A DNA stretch of 64,000 bases. It comes from Meiothermus rufus DSM 22234. Lineage in GTDB: Bacteria; Deinococcota; Deinococci; Deinococcales; Thermaceae. The number at the start of each line of letters is the position of its first letter. The stretch's first letter is position 1. The translations under genes were made by a program, and so were the position numbers. The stretch is from NCBI RefSeq assembly GCF_000423425.1, contig NZ_AUHY01000003.1, positions 17,986 to 81,985 of the forward strand, written 5' to 3'. The notes under the pieces are model-generated. The model was not told the origin of the DNA. It saw nothing but the letters and a program-made list of their open reading frames with translations, and ran no database searches. Positions 52,495 to 62,086 of this stretch are shown piece by piece.

Positions 52495-55215
52495 TCAGCG
52501 CTTGTGCGGGGGTTCTGGATGGGGCTTTAGGCCCAGCTTTTGAATGGCTTCCTGGAGGGTATTGAGGTTGATCTTGCCCTCACCGCGCAGCGCCGCCAAT
52601 GCGGCCACCACCACATGCTGGGCATTCACCTCGAAAAATTCGCGCAGGGCCTCGCGGGTATCGCTACGCCCATAGCCATCGGTACCCAGGCTGTGAATGG
52701 GCCGGTTGAGGTAACCCGAGAGGGCATCGGGCAGCACCTTCATGTAGTCCGAGGCCGCCACAATGGGCCCCTCGGTGGGGTTGAGGCACTGGGCCGCGTA
52801 GCATAGCCGGGCCTTGCTGCCGGGGTTTAGGCGGTTGTGGCGGGCGGTCTCGATGGCATCGTAGTAAAGGGCCTTGTAGCTGGTCACACTCCACACATCG
52901 GCAGCCACCCCATAGGCCTCGAGCATCCCCGCAGCCTTGATGACCTCGTTTAGGATAGTCCCACTACCCAAAAGCTGCACCCGGGCCTTGGGCTTTTTCA
53001 GCTCGCTCTTTTTGAAAAGGTAGAGGCCTTTCAAAATGCCCTGGTGGGTCTCCTCGCGTGGCTCGGGCATGGGGGGCTGGGGGTAGTTCTCGTTCATCAG
53101 GGTGATGTAATAGAAGATGTCCTCCCCATCTTGGTACATGCGCTTCATCCCGTCTTGCAAGATAACCGCCAGCTCATAGGCAAAAGCCGGATCGTAGGCC
53201 ATCAGGTTAGGCACGGGCAGGGCCAACACATGGGAGTGGCCGTCCTGGTGCTGTAGCCCTTCCCCATTCAGGGTCGTGCGCCCCGCCGTAGCCCCCAACA
53301 GGAAGCCTTTGGTTCGCTGGTCGCCGGCAGCCCAGACAAAATCCCCCACCCGTTGCAGGCCAAACATCGAGTAGTAGATGTAGAAGGGAATGGTGGGGAT
53401 GCCGTAATGGGCATAGGCAGTGCCCGCAGCGATAAAGCTGCACATGGCCCCGGCTTCGTTGATCCCTTCTTGCAAAAGCTGGCCGGTCTGGGACTCGCGG
53501 TAGACCGTCACGGTTCCAGCATCTACCGGGATGTAAAGCTGGCCCTTGGGCGAGTAGATGCCCACCGAGGCAATCACCCCTTCCATGCCGAAGGTGCGGG
53601 CCTCATCCGGCACGATGGGCACGATGTATTTACCCACATCAGGGTGCCGCACCAGCTTGGTCAGCATGCGGACAAAAGCCATGGTGGTGGAAATCTCCCG
53701 CCCACCCGAACCCGCCAAAAACTCCTCGAAAAAAGCCAGATCGGGGGTCTGGATGCGGTACTCGGGCACCCGCCGGGTAGGAATCAGGCCCCCCAAAGCT
53801 TGCCGGCGCGCCAGCATATAGCGCACCTCGGGCGAGTCGGGGCCGGGATGGTAGAAGGGGGTTTTCTCCAGCTCCTCGTCGGGAATGGGGATGCCTAGAA
53901 AGTCGCGGGCCTCGCGCAGATCCTCCAGGGTGAGCTTCTTGACCTGGTGGGCCACGTTCTTGGCCTGGGCCGTAGGCCCCAGACCGTAGCCCTTAACAGT
54001 GCGGGCAATGATGACCGTGGGGGAGCCGCGGTGTTCCATGGCGGCCTTGAAGGCAGCGTAGACCTTCTGGTGGTCGTGCCCACCCCGCGAGAGGGCCAAC
54101 CGATCCAGGTCCTCGTCGCTCATCCCCTCGATGAGCTTTTGCAGGGCCGGGGTGTTGAAAAAGCGCTCGCGTAGCTCCTTGGCCCCATAGGCTGCGTAGC
54201 GCTGGCTCTCGCCGTCCACCAGCTGCTCCATGCGCTCGAGCAGCACCCCTTCACTGTCGCGGGCAAATAGCTCATCCCAGGCGCTGCCCCAGATGACCTT
54301 AATCACATTCCAGCCGTTGCCGCGATAGACACTTTCCAGCTCCTGGATCACCTTGGAGTTGCCCCGCACCGGCCCATCCAGGCGCTGCAGGTTGGCGTTG
54401 ATGACAAAGACCAGGTTGTCGAGTTCCTCGTAGGCCGCCACCCGCAGGCCGCCTAGGGTTTCCACCTCGTCCTGCTCGCCGTCGCCCAGAAAGGCCCAGA
54501 CCTTGGCGTTGGTCTTGGGCTTAAGGCCCCGGTCTTCCAGGTAGCGCATGAAGCGGGCCTGGTAAATGGCTTGCAAAGGCCCCAGGCCCATAGAAACGGT
54601 GGGAAACTCCCAGTAGTCGGGCATCAGCCAGGGGTGCGGGTAGCTGGAAAGCCCCCGCCCAGGCCCACCCAGAAGCTCGCGGCGAAACTTACCCAGGTCC
54701 TCCTCGGAAAGCCGGCCCTCCAGGAAGCTGCGGGCATAGACGCCTGGCGACATATGCCCTTGGTAGAAAACCAGATCGCGATCGGGGGACTCGGGGCCGC
54801 GAAAGAAGTGGTTGAAGCCCATCTCCATTAGCTCGGCGATGCTGGCATAGGTGGAGATATGCCCCCCGATGCCATCGGCCTTTTTGTTAGCCTGCTGCAC
54901 GATGGCAATAGTGTTCCAGCGCAGGATGTTGGCAATGCGTCGCTCGAGCTCGAGGTCACCCGGGTAAGGCGGCTGGTGCTCGAGGGAGATGGTGTTGACG
55001 TAGGGGGTGTTGACCTTGTCGTGGATGACCACGCCCTGGCGGTAGGCGTAGTTCTCCAACATCTCCATTAGCTGAGCGACCCGGTCACGCCCAGCACTGC
55101 GCAGCACGTACTCTAGGCTTTCCCGCCACTCCTGGTTCTCCAGGTCCTCAAGCCGAAGCTGCTCCTCGGCAGAGAGGCCGGCGCGGGCGGCTATCAGTTC
55201 ACGATCTTCTACCAT
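52495..55215 (-). CDS. aceE: Pyruvate dehydrogenase E1 component (homodimeric type)
   Basis: 906 residues, close to the usual length of the homodimeric AceE. The thiamine diphosphate motif is [16 protein letters not shown] through [36 protein letters not shown] and [10 protein letters not shown] in the middle, and a long transketolase-like C-terminal half, are as expected. It decarboxylates pyruvate and acetylates the lipoyl group of E2. AAGGAG precedes the ATG. The gap upstream is AT-rich. Confidence 0.95.
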   Translation of the reverse strand: MVEDRELIAARAGLSAEEQLRLEDLENQEWRESLEYVLRSAGRDRVAQLMEMLENYAYRQGVVIHDKVNTPYVNTISLEHQPPYPGDLELERRIANILRWNTIAIVQQANKKADGIGGHISTYASIAELMEMGFNHFFRGPESPDRDLVFYQGHMSPGVYARSFLEGRLSEEDLGKFRRELLGGPGRGLSSYPHPWLMPDYWEFPTVSMGLGPLQAIYQARFMRYLEDRGLKPKTNAKVWAFLGDGEQDEVETLGGLRVAAYEELDNLVFVINANLQRLDGPVRGNSKVIQELESVYRGNGWNVIKVIWGSAWDELFARDSEGVLLERMEQLVDGESQRYAAYGAKELRERFFNTPALQKLIEGMSDEDLDRLALSRGGHDHQKVYAAFKAAMEHRGSPTVIIARTVKGYGLGPTAQAKNVAHQVKKLTLEDLREARDFLGIPIPDEELEKTPFYHPGPDSPEVRYMLARRQALGGLIPTRRVPEYRIQTPDLAFFEEFLAGSGGREISTTMAFVRMLTKLVRHPDVGKYIVPIVPDEARTFGMEGVIASVGIYSPKGQLYIPVDAGTVTVYRESQTGQLLQEGINEAGAMCSFIAAGTAYAHYGIPTIPFYIYYSMFGLQRVGDFVWAAGDQRTKGFLLGATAGRTTLNGEGLQHQDGHSHVLALPVPNLMAYDPAFAYELAVILQDGMKRMYQDGEDIFYYITLMNENYPQPPMPEPREETHQGILKGLYLFKKSELKKPKARVQLLGSGTILNEVIKAAGMLEAYGVAADVWSVTSYKALYYDAIETARHNRLNPGSKARLCYAAQCLNPTEGPIVAASDYMKVLPDALSGYLNRPIHSLGTDGYGRSDTREALREFFEVNAQHVVVAALAALRGEGKINLNTLQEAIQKLGLKPHPEPPHKR

Positions 55216-55425
55216 ACGCGGCTCCTTTTCCGACTAGGCTTGCTGTTGCAGCGTCGGCGCACCCTCGACGCTCCACTTTGTTTCCGAAGTTACATTACAG
55301 CAGATATTCCTGAGGAAAAACGTAAGGGAATCCGTTTTTTACAGCACATAAAAAACTTTTATCAAATGGCAAAACCAGATGGCCCTCACAGGCTCCATTA
55401 AGGCAGCTCGTCCCCTGCAAGAAGC
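55216..55425. other. AT-rich gap upstream of aceE
   Basis: About 210 bases between the divergent ends. On the minus strand TTGATA with TAAAAA 18 bases on is a possible aceE promoter. A small TTCCTGAGGAA palindrome near 55306-55316 could be an operator. No gene is seen. Confidence 0.4.
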
Positions 55426-55920
55426 TCAGGCCTCCCAACCCAGCCAGGCACGTACCTCTTGCAGGGTATATCCGCTCTTGGCCGGAACGCGGATTAGAGG
55501 CAGGCCGGCTGAGCGAAGGGCCTCTTCCACAAAGCCGCCCCGCCTCTTACGCTCCTCTTGGGCGTGGGAGGCATCGTCTAGTTCGATGGCACAAACCACC
55601 TCGAAGGTAGATGGCTTAACCAGCACGAAATCCACGTGTTTTTGGGCAATGCGATTGAAGGCCCTACGCCAGTCTGAGCGAGATAAGCCTGAGGCTGGCT
55701 GAATGAGGTCGGCCAGACGCACCTTGACCTGAACCCGGTAGGCCTCTCCCGCCACCCGCTGCAACGCGCCGTAAAAGGAGCGTTCAGCAGGACTGAGCAA
55801 GGTTGGCTTTTTGCGGTAGGGGATGGGAGCCCTATTGGCTTCTGCCAGACGCCCCTTCTGCCAAACGACCACCAAGGCCACCAAGCTAAACAAACCAAGA
55901 AGCAACCAAAGCAACTCCAC
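55426..55920 (-). CDS. Membrane-anchored DUF2726 protein
   Basis: 164 residues. One N-terminal membrane span (LLWLLLGLFSLVALVVVW) is followed by a DUF2726 domain: LLSPAERSFYGALQRV, AQKHVDFVLVKPSTFEVVCAIELDD and a final LIRVPAKSGYTLQEV. The D-x18-E-L-D arrangement resembles a PD-(D/E)XK nuclease-like core, which is how this family is usually described. Role unknown. The GTG start lies six bases after TAGACT. Confidence 0.75.
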   Translation of the reverse strand: MELLWLLLGLFSLVALVVVWQKGRLAEANRAPIPYRKKPTLLSPAERSFYGALQRVAGEAYRVQVKVRLADLIQPASGLSRSDWRRAFNRIAQKHVDFVLVKPSTFEVVCAIELDDASHAQEERKRRGGFVEEALRSAGLPLIRVPAKSGYTLQEVRAWLGWEA

Positions 55921-55926
55921 CAGGCC

Positions 55927-55932
55927 AGTCTA
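55927..55932 (-). promoter_or_regulatory. -10 box TAGACT before the DUF2726 gene
   Basis: TAGACT, six bases, GTG at 55920: the recurring leaderless layout. Confidence 0.55.
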
Positions 55933-55985
55933 AAAGCCTGGGCCAAAGCAGGCGGTGAAGTATGCCCAAACAAGGCAACCCAGGA

Positions 55986-56660
55986 TTAAGGACCAAGCTT
56001 GCGCTTGAGGTAGAGCAGCAAGTCCTCGAGGGCCTGGCGCAGCGCCCGCTGCTCGCGCAGGATAGCCTCGATACGGTCTTCCGGAGTGGCCAGGGTAAGG
56101 GTTTTAAAGATCACATTGGTGTTGCCACAGCGCGGACAAGGAACCGTAGGGGGTGAGCTCGAAGGGCCATAGAATACCCGGGTGTTGTCGCGGGTGCAGA
56201 GCATGTATTTGGCCCCAGCCGCCTCGCCGCGGCGGATGGCCTCGGCCAGCTCCCGTGCTTCCTCGGGGGCAAACCCCAGAAAAAAGTCTCCTCCCACCTC
56301 CTCAATGGCCGGTAGAGCCTCACGGGTGGCGGTCAGGTTGGACTTAAGGCCGTGAGGAGCAGTCCAAGAAATGCCGTTCCACTTGAAGTGTCGAAAGTGG
56401 CGCTTGCGCTGCTTGTCTTCGATTTCAACGATCAGGGTGACCTCAGGGTCTTTGGGGTAGTAGTACAGACGCACCGCCGTGACCCCTGATAGGGCGGGTT
56501 CGGGTGGCATGGTGTAGGAAAGCGGGCCGTCGGTCTTGATTCGGCTGTTATAACCCACCAGGTTTTGTAAGTCGTAGAGGGTGAGGCCGGGGTGTTCGAA
56601 ATCCCCCTCCAGGAAAGCCCGCACCTTGGCAAAGGCTTGCTCGAGGCCCACATCCACCAT
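55986..56660 (-). CDS. Unrecognised protein with zinc-ribbon half-site and C-terminal coiled coil
   Basis: 224 residues that I do not recognise. The N-terminal 150 residues look like a mixed alpha/beta domain (AVRLYYYPKDPEVTLIVEIE and KRHFRHFKWNGISW). A single CPRCGN pair lies near residue 178, with another Cys at MLCTRDN about 23 residues before. The last 40 residues are a predicted coiled coil (RIEAILREQRALRQALEDLL). No signal peptide. The ATG is six bases after TAGACT. It lies between DUF2726 and trmB and may be specific to this group. Confidence 0.6.
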   Translation of the reverse strand: MVDVGLEQAFAKVRAFLEGDFEHPGLTLYDLQNLVGYNSRIKTDGPLSYTMPPEPALSGVTAVRLYYYPKDPEVTLIVEIEDKQRKRHFRHFKWNGISWTAPHGLKSNLTATREALPAIEEVGGDFFLGFAPEEARELAEAIRRGEAAGAKYMLCTRDNTRVFYGPSSSPPTVPCPRCGNTNVIFKTLTLATPEDRIEAILREQRALRQALEDLLLYLKRKLGP

Positions 56661-56666
56661 GCCTAA

Positions 56667-56672
56667 AGTCTA
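56667..56672 (-). promoter_or_regulatory. -10 box TAGACT before the unrecognised gene
   Basis: TAGACT with six bases to the ATG at 56660; no ribosome binding site. Confidence 0.55.
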
Positions 56673-56705
56673 CCACTCATCGCCAAAACCCCATGGCCTT
56701 ACCCG

Positions 56706-56711
56706 TATAAT
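56706..56711 (+). promoter_or_regulatory. -10 box TATAAT before trmB
   Basis: Consensus TATAAT with 8 bases to the GTG at 56720; no ribosome binding site, so the trmB mRNA is probably leaderless. Confidence 0.6.
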
Positions 56712-56719
56712 GTCTTTTC

Positions 56720-57640
56720 GTGTTGATTCGCGCCGGCGAGGCCCAGTTCCCCCTGCCCCAGCAGCCCCAAGTTTTGGAGATAGGCTTCGGCGATGGGCAT
56801 TTCACTGCTCAGATAGCCCGCCTATACCCCGAGTGGCAGATTCTGGGTGTGGAAAAATCGGCAGGCTCGGTGGCCCGGGCCTTGGGCCGCTTCCACCGCG
56901 AGGGAATCCAAAACGTCTGGGTCTACCATGGCCAGGCCACTTTCGCTCTGCGTAACCTGGTGGCCCCGCGCAGCCTACACAAGGTTTACGTCAACTTTCC
57001 CGACCCCTGGCCCAAAGCCAAGCACGAGGAAAACCGCCTACTCCAGCGGGGCTTTTTCCAGCGCCTTTCCACCCGCTTGGCCGAAGGGGGAGCCCTTTTG
57101 CTGACCACCGACCACGAAGCCTATTGGCACTTTGCCCAGGCTGAAGCCCAGGCCAGCGGGCTCTTCACCATCGAGACCCCTCCTCCCCCCGAGTTCCACC
57201 TGACCACCAAGTACGCCCTGAAGTGGCGTGCCCAGGGGCGTCGCTTCTACTATGCGGTTTTTCAAAAAATCGCCGAGGACCCCACCCCTTGGCCCCCCAT
57301 AGCGAGGTATCCCGTGCCCCACGCTATCCTAACCGGCTCCCTACCTAGGCTAAACGCTTTCGAGAAAACCGTGGTTCGCTTCCCCGGCGGTACAGCAGTG
57401 CTGCTCGAGGCAACCCAGGCCTTGAGCCCTGAAGGAGGGTACTACTTCCACACCCACCTCGAGGAGGAGGACTTGGTACAAGACCTGCTCCTGGAAGCCC
57501 GTCCCAGCAGCCATGGCCTATACGTGGGCCTCAGCCGCTTTGGGGCCCCCCTCAGCACTGCCGGAGTACGGGCTACAGTGGCCTGGCTGGTCAGCTACTT
57601 CGAGGCCCAGGGGCTTCAGGTAAAGCAGCGATCCTACTGA
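56720..57640 (+). CDS. trmB: tRNA (guanine-N7-)-methyltransferase with C-terminal extension
   Basis: 306 residues. The SAM-binding site reads VLEIGFGDGHFTAQIARLYP, and the TrmB signature KVYVNFPDPWPKAKHEENRL is intact. It methylates G46 in the tRNA variable loop. The protein is about 90 residues longer than typical TrmB; the extra C-terminal domain (from about residue 205) is a known feature of the Thermus enzyme. The start is GTG. Confidence 0.93.
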   Translation: MLIRAGEAQFPLPQQPQVLEIGFGDGHFTAQIARLYPEWQILGVEKSAGSVARALGRFHREGIQNVWVYHGQATFALRNLVAPRSLHKVYVNFPDPWPKAKHEENRLLQRGFFQRLSTRLAEGGALLLTTDHEAYWHFAQAEAQASGLFTIETPPPPEFHLTTKYALKWRAQGRRFYYAVFQKIAEDPTPWPPIARYPVPHAILTGSLPRLNAFEKTVVRFPGGTAVLLEATQALSPEGGYYFHTHLEEEDLVQDLLLEARPSSHGLYVGLSRFGAPLSTAGVRATVAWLVSYFEAQGLQVKQRSY

Positions 57641-57648
57641 TCGCTGCC

Positions 57649-58611
57649 CTAAGGTGAGCTTTTACCGCCAAATTGGTTGAACAGCACAAACCCCAACAGA
57701 CCGAACCACAACAAAAGCAGGACGAGGTTGCCCCAGCGCTGCCAGAAGCTAGGTGGTTTTTGCGGTTCGACAATCTGGGTGGTGAGCACTTCCGGGTCGG
57801 TGCCGCTTTGCAAGCACACCGGCTGACCACCGCTGGCCTCCAGCGGCAAAGCATAGGGCCGGGGGTTTTGCGGCACCTGGCTGCCAATCGTAACCACAAC
57901 CGCGCTGATGTTGTCGGGACCACCCCAGTCGTTGGCCAGTTTGATGAGCTTGGCTACCGCTGGCTCAGGGGGATTGGTCAGGATAATTTCCGCCAGCACC
58001 CGGTCTTCCAACACCCCACTTAGCCCGTCTGAGCAGAGCAGGAAAACATCTCCCGGCTGAACCTTTAGGCCGACCAAATCGACCCGGGCACTGGGAAAAG
58101 AGCCTAGGGCATTGGTAATCACGTTGCGCCAGCGGTGGTGGCGGGCCTCCTCCTCGGTAAGCAAGCCCTGGCGTACCCGGTCGGCTACCCAGGAATGGTC
58201 CTGGGTGAGCTGCACCAGCTCGCCATCGCGCAGCAGGTAAGCCCTCGAGTCGCCCACATGGGCGATCAGCGCATAGGGTAGATCCAGCCACAGCGCAGTA
58301 CAGGTGGTGCCCATCCCGCGCGACTCTGGCTTCTGCCCTGCCAGGTAGATGGCCTCGTTAGCGGCCTCGTAGGCTTCCAAAAGGCCTTGCGGAGAGGGTT
58401 CGCTGCGCCTGAGCAAATCGACGATCTGCGCTACCGCCATCTGCGAGGCCACCTCCCCGGTGCGGTGCCCCCCCATGCCGTCGGCCACAATGAAAATACC
58501 GCCGTAGCTGGTAATCAACTGGCTAACCGCGTCCTCGTTGAGGGCCCGTTTGCGGCCCGGGTCGGTCATGGCCGCGGCGAAAACCATGGGGAGGCTTTCG
58601 GAGCCTGGCAT
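57649..58611 (-). CDS. PP2C-type serine/threonine phosphatase with C-terminal membrane anchor
   Basis: 320 residues from the ATG at 58611, chosen because TATAAT (58621-58626) lies nine bases upstream. The metal-binding motifs are complete: VADGMGGHRTGEVAS, RGMGTTCTALWL, HVGDSRAYLLRDGEL, LLCSDGLSG and GGPDNISAVVV. A linker of about 45 residues leads to one membrane span (LVLLLLWFGLLGFVLF) near the end, so the catalytic domain faces the cytoplasm. It should reverse Hanks-type kinase phosphorylation; no kinase is adjacent. Confidence 0.9.
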   Translation of the reverse strand: MPGSESLPMVFAAAMTDPGRKRALNEDAVSQLITSYGGIFIVADGMGGHRTGEVASQMAVAQIVDLLRRSEPSPQGLLEAYEAANEAIYLAGQKPESRGMGTTCTALWLDLPYALIAHVGDSRAYLLRDGELVQLTQDHSWVADRVRQGLLTEEEARHHRWRNVITNALGSFPSARVDLVGLKVQPGDVFLLCSDGLSGVLEDRVLAEIILTNPPEPAVAKLIKLANDWGGPDNISAVVVTIGSQVPQNPRPYALPLEASGGQPVCLQSGTDPEVLTTQIVEPQKPPSFWQRWGNLVLLLLWFGLLGFVLFNQFGGKSSP

Positions 58612-58620
58612 ATAGAGGGC

Positions 58621-58626
58621 ATTATA
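58621..58626 (-). promoter_or_regulatory. -10 box TATAAT before the PP2C gene
   Basis: Consensus TATAAT nine bases before the chosen ATG. It argues against longer versions of the protein, since they would begin upstream of the transcript. Confidence 0.55.
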
Positions 58627-58709
58627 GGCCACACCCTGGGAGCCCGGGGCCAAAAATCACCCAAGGATCTACCCCTTTTGTCTCATCATCCGCCTCATGG
58701 CTTTAGCCT

Positions 58710-58715
58710 TATCTT
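58710..58715 (+). promoter_or_regulatory. Candidate -10 TATCTT before the small membrane gene
   Basis: TATCTT with six bases to the GTG at 58722. Weaker than the other boxes. Confidence 0.35.
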
Positions 58716-58721
58716 GAAAAG

Positions 58722-58925
58722 GTGAGGTCATTCCATCTCTACCTCCCTCGAGGCCCCCTAGGGGTGCTCGGGCTAATCCTGGCGGGAGGCGTGGCCCTGT
58801 TCCTGGTGTTCTGGCTCATCGCCACCCTATGGGTACTGGCGGTTGGCGCCGGGCTGGTTGGTGCCCTAGCTTACGGCTGGCGACGCCTGGAGGCACGCCT
58901 CCGCCCCAGGCGCTGGGACGACTAA
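58722..58925 (+). CDS. Small two-span membrane protein of unknown function
   Basis: 67 residues starting at GTG. Two hydrophobic helices (GPLGVLGLILAGGVALFLVF and ATLWVLAVGAGLVGALAYGW) are followed by an Arg-rich tail (RRLEARLRPRRWDD), so the C-terminus is probably cytoplasmic. No family is recognised. It is transcribed away from the PP2C gene, and a terminator follows. Confidence 0.6.
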   Translation: MRSFHLYLPRGPLGVLGLILAGGVALFLVFWLIATLWVLAVGAGLVGALAYGWRRLEARLRPRRWDD

Positions 58926-58942
58926 TCCCTAGCACAAGCCAA

Positions 58943-58987
58943 GCCCCCCGAAGGGGGCCTCGCTTTGGCTTCTGCTTTTATTTTTGG
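58943..58987 (+). terminator. Terminator after the small membrane gene
   Basis: A six-pair GCCCCC/GGGGGC stem with CGAA loop (58943-58958) followed by a T-rich stretch to about 58987. Confidence 0.55.
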
Positions 58988-59014
58988 GCTGCAAGGTAAG
59001 TACCCTGTCAGGGC

Positions 59015-59040
59015 CCCCACCGTGACTTCTCACGGTGGGG
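59015..59040 (-). terminator. Perfect 11-pair hairpin after the PEGA gene
   Basis: Arms 59015-59025 and 59030-59040 with a four-base loop, five bases past the stop of the PEGA gene. The minus-strand continuation lacks a U-run. The CACCGTG/CACGGTG arms resemble those of the hairpin at 31175-31202. Confidence 0.5.
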
Positions 59041-59045
59041 TGATA

Positions 59046-60284
59046 TTAGCGAGCAGGCGAAAGCTCGAGGCGTACCTGCTGCACCCGGCCTGGCTCCACC
59101 CGCACCTCGCGGAAGGCCACCCGGTAGCCCGGCGCCAGGGCCACTACCTGCACAACCCGGCCCTCCAGGTTCTCCAGGCGCAGAAAACCGCCGCGGCTCT
59201 GGCCCACCTCCCGACCATCCAGGAAAATTCGCGCTTCTACGTTGGTGAAAACCTCCAATGAACCCCGCAAGGCCTGCAGGTTGGCGCTCACCGGCACGGT
59301 CTGGCCGTTGCCCACCACCACCGTGGTTCGGAAGTTCTGGTAGCCCTCCAGCCGTAGCTCCAGCTCATAGCGGCCCGGCGGCACGCTCAGGCTGAGGGGG
59401 GTGTTGCCCACCCCACGCCCGTTTAGGAACACCTGGGCCCCTGAAGGGCTAGAGCTAATCTGCAGCAGGCCATTCTGTACCGCCGGAGCCAGGGTAGCAT
59501 TAACCACGGTGGTCTCACCTGGGCGAATTTGCACCGTGGTACGGAAATTCTGGTAGCCTCCCAGGCGCAGCTCGAGGTCTACCCGGCCCGGACGCAACAC
59601 CAGGTTGAGGGGGGTGTTCCCCACGACCCGCCCCTCCAGGAGTACCTGAGCCCCGCTGGGAGTGGAGTTCACGCTCAGGGTGCCAGTGCCCGGCTGGGGC
59701 TGAGGCTGGGGTACTGGTGTCACCGCAGCCCGGCCCACCACGAAGAAGGCTACATCGGAGACCCAGTCTTGCTGGGGCAGCGGGCTAACCACAATCGAAA
59801 GGGCCCGGGCCAGATTATCGGCCCCCCGAAGACTCACCCGCCCGGTCTGGATATCGGCGATCTGAGCCAGGGAAAGCGGCTGACGGCTGGCCACGGCCAG
59901 CACCCGGTCCTGCCCCTCAGGCCCCCCCACCTCGAGGGCATACCGCGCCCCACTGGCCGGAGGGAAGGTGCGTACCTCGCCCGCAGCAAGCCGGTTGTTC
60001 TGGTCGTAAGCATTGGGCAGAATCAGGCCGATTTCGCCGGTAGACTTTACGCTAAACAGGTAGACATAGGCTTCTTGGTTGACCTGCACCGAGACCTGGA
60101 TACGCTCGCCGATCTGGTAGACCGGGTTGCCGGTCTTGCCCGGGTCCTTGTTGACCCAGACCCGCACCTGCAGGTCGGTGGGCAGCGGATTGACGATGAT
60201 GCCCTGGGGGCTTAGCTCAGGCGCAGCCAAGGCTACGCTCGACAGCAGAAGTCCGATGGTCATGGTTGAGAACGCTCGCTTCAT
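59046..60284 (-). CDS. Exported protein with DUF4384 and three PEGA domains
   Basis: 412 residues. Signal peptide (STMTIGLLLSSVALA), then a DUF4384-like beta domain (VYQIGERIQVSVQVNQEAYV, GEIGLILPNAYDQNNRLAAG). A Pro/Gln linker (PVPQPQPQPGTG) leads to two near-identical PEGA repeats (each with GNTPL and ELRLGGYQNFRTTV or close variants) and a third diverged one. PEGA domains are surface beta-modules linked to S-layer proteins. It is probably in the cell envelope. GGAGGAAGG precedes the ATG. Confidence 0.85.
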   Translation of the reverse strand: MKRAFSTMTIGLLLSSVALAAPELSPQGIIVNPLPTDLQVRVWVNKDPGKTGNPVYQIGERIQVSVQVNQEAYVYLFSVKSTGEIGLILPNAYDQNNRLAAGEVRTFPPASGARYALEVGGPEGQDRVLAVASRQPLSLAQIADIQTGRVSLRGADNLARALSIVVSPLPQQDWVSDVAFFVVGRAAVTPVPQPQPQPGTGTLSVNSTPSGAQVLLEGRVVGNTPLNLVLRPGRVDLELRLGGYQNFRTTVQIRPGETTVVNATLAPAVQNGLLQISSSPSGAQVFLNGRGVGNTPLSLSVPPGRYELELRLEGYQNFRTTVVVGNGQTVPVSANLQALRGSLEVFTNVEARIFLDGREVGQSRGGFLRLENLEGRVVQVVALAPGYRVAFREVRVEPGRVQQVRLELSPAR

Positions 60285-60308
60285 ACCTTCCTCCTCACCC
60301 CTAGGGTA

Positions 60309-60361
60309 GGTTAACCCGTTCTGGAGGGGTGAGAGGCCGTTCAGCCAAAGTTAACCTTGGC
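60309..60361. promoter_or_regulatory. Two GTTAAC palindromes exactly 40 bases apart upstream of the PEGA gene
   Basis: GGTTAACC at 60309-60316 and an 18-base near-palindrome at 60344-60361 (GCCAA and TTGGC arms around AGTTAACC). Their centres are 40 bases apart, close to four helical turns, inside the 90-base gap upstream of the PEGA gene. A pair of dimer binding sites is likely. Confidence 0.4.
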
Positions 60362-60374
60362 CTTGAGCCTGTCT

Positions 60375-62015
60375 TTATACACCCGCCGCCCTGAAAGCGG
60401 CGCTTACCAGCGCTTTGGCCTCCTGCAAGACCTGATCGAGGTGTTCCGGCCCCTTGAAACTTTCCGCGTAAATCTTGTACACCTCCTCGGTTCCAGAGGG
60501 ACGGGCGGCAAACCAGGCGTTCTCGGTCACCACCTTCAAGCCCCCGATGGGCTCACCGTTGCCCGGAGCGCGGGTCAGCTTAGCCAGGATGGGCTCACCC
60601 GCCAGATGGGTAGCCGTGACCATCTCGGGCGAGAGACTGGCCAATACCTTTTTCTGAACGCTGTTGGCCTCAGCGTCTACTCGGCTATAGGCCGGGGCCC
60701 CAAAACGCGCTTCCAGTTCGCGGTAATGCTGGCTGGGCGATTGGCCGGTGCGGGCCAGAATCTCAGCAGCTAGCAAACCCAAAATAATTCCGTCCTTATC
60801 GGTGCTCCAGGCCGTGCCGTCCATGCGCAGAAAAGAGGCCCCGGCGCTTTCCTCTCCAGCGAAACCCAGACTCCCTTGCAATAGCCCCTCCACAAAGTAC
60901 TTGAACCCTACGGGCACCTCCACCAGACGGCGGCCCAGGTAGGCCGCCACTCGGTCAATCATGCTGCTGCTGACCAGGGTTTTGCCCACCCCCAACCCGG
61001 GGCCCCACTGGAGCCGGTGCGAGTAGAGGTAGAGGACCGCCACCGCCAGGTAGTGGTTAGGGTTCATCAACCCATCGGGGGTTACAATGCCGTGCCGGTC
61101 GGCGTCCGGGTCGTTGCCGATGGCGATGTCGAAGCGCTCCTTTAGCCCAATCAACGAGGCCATCGCGTAGGGCGAGGAGCAGTCCATGCGAATCTTACCG
61201 TCTTTATCCAGGGTCATGAAGGCAAAACGGGGGTCTATCTGCTCGTTAACCACTCGCAGGTTCAAGCCGTATACCTCGGCAATGCGCTGCCATACCGCAA
61301 GCGAGGCCCCGCCCAACGGGTCGACCCCTAGGCGCACCCCAGCGGCCCGGATGGCCCTGATGTCGACGACGCTTTCTAACTGGCCCACATAAGGGGTGAT
61401 GAAGTCAAAGGGGCGCACAACCTGCAAGGCCCTCTGCAACGGCCAGCGCTTTATCTCCAGGCCCTCGAGGAGAATCTGGTTGGCCCGGGCCTGGATGGCC
61501 TGGGTCACCCCAGTATCGGCTGGGCCTCCATTGGGCGGGTTGTACTTGAAGCCTCCGTCCTGGGGGGGGTTGTGGCTGGGGGTGATGACGATGCCATCGG
61601 CCAACCCACTTACCCGGCCCCGGTTGTACTCCAGGATGGCATGGGAGACCAAGGGGGTTGGGGTGTAGCCTCGCTCCTGATCCGCCCATACCTCTACCCC
61701 GTTGGCGGTGAGCACCTCTACCGCGCTGATCCAGGCTGCCTCCGAGAGGGCATGGGTGTCCATCCCCAGGAACAAGGGGCCATTGATACCTCGTTTAGCA
61801 CGGTATTCCGCCACTGCCTGGGCGATAGCTAGGATATGGATCTCGTTGAAACTGCCGGAAAGCGAGGTGCCCCGGTGACCGCTGGTACCGAAAACCACCT
61901 GCTGGGCTGGGTTATGGGGATCGGGCTTTAGGGCATAGTAGCTGCTTAAGAGCCGGGGAATGTTGGCCAAGAAACCCTGCGGTGCGGGCTGGCCTGCCAA
62001 GGGGTGTAGCGCCAT
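60375..62015 (-). CDS. pgm: Phosphoglucomutase (alpha-D-glucose phosphate-specific)
   Basis: 546 residues, the same length as the E. coli Pgm type. The phosphoserine loop is [19 protein letters not shown], the metal-binding loop is [14 protein letters not shown], and [20 protein letters not shown] and a C-terminal [16 protein letters not shown] phosphate-binding segment are present. It interconverts glucose 1- and 6-phosphate. The ATG is six bases after TAGACT, so the mRNA is probably leaderless. Confidence 0.95.
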   Translation of the reverse strand: MALHPLAGQPAPQGFLANIPRLLSSYYALKPDPHNPAQQVVFGTSGHRGTSLSGSFNEIHILAIAQAVAEYRAKRGINGPLFLGMDTHALSEAAWISAVEVLTANGVEVWADQERGYTPTPLVSHAILEYNRGRVSGLADGIVITPSHNPPQDGGFKYNPPNGGPADTGVTQAIQARANQILLEGLEIKRWPLQRALQVVRPFDFITPYVGQLESVVDIRAIRAAGVRLGVDPLGGASLAVWQRIAEVYGLNLRVVNEQIDPRFAFMTLDKDGKIRMDCSSPYAMASLIGLKERFDIAIGNDPDADRHGIVTPDGLMNPNHYLAVAVLYLYSHRLQWGPGLGVGKTLVSSSMIDRVAAYLGRRLVEVPVGFKYFVEGLLQGSLGFAGEESAGASFLRMDGTAWSTDKDGIILGLLAAEILARTGQSPSQHYRELEARFGAPAYSRVDAEANSVQKKVLASLSPEMVTATHLAGEPILAKLTRAPGNGEPIGGLKVVTENAWFAARPSGTEEVYKIYAESFKGPEHLDQVLQEAKALVSAAFRAAGV

Positions 62016-62021
62016 GCCAGG

Positions 62022-62027
62022 AGTCTA
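62022..62027 (-). promoter_or_regulatory. -10 box TAGACT before pgm
   Basis: TAGACT, six bases, ATG at 62015. Divergent from the CHAD promoter. Confidence 0.6.
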
Positions 62028-62074
62028 TTCCAGGGCCACAACCCAAGGCAACGCGGCCCGGCTGGAGGGTGCCT

Positions 62075-62080
62075 TATGCT
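62075..62080 (+). promoter_or_regulatory. -10 box TATGCT before the CHAD gene
   Basis: TATGCT with six bases to the ATG at 62087; this sets the start over an in-frame upstream ATG at 61982. Confidence 0.5.
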
Positions 62081-62086
62081 AGGGAC

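Noticed and set aside
31175..59040. Dispersed repeat family formed by the hairpins at 31175-31202 and 59015-59040
   Set aside because: They share only a CACGGTG/CACCGTG arm core; loops and flanks differ, so chance similarity between GC-rich stems is enough.
61982..62086. Longer N-terminus for the CHAD protein
   Set aside because: The extra 35 codons overlap the divergent pgm start and lie upstream of the probable transcription start.
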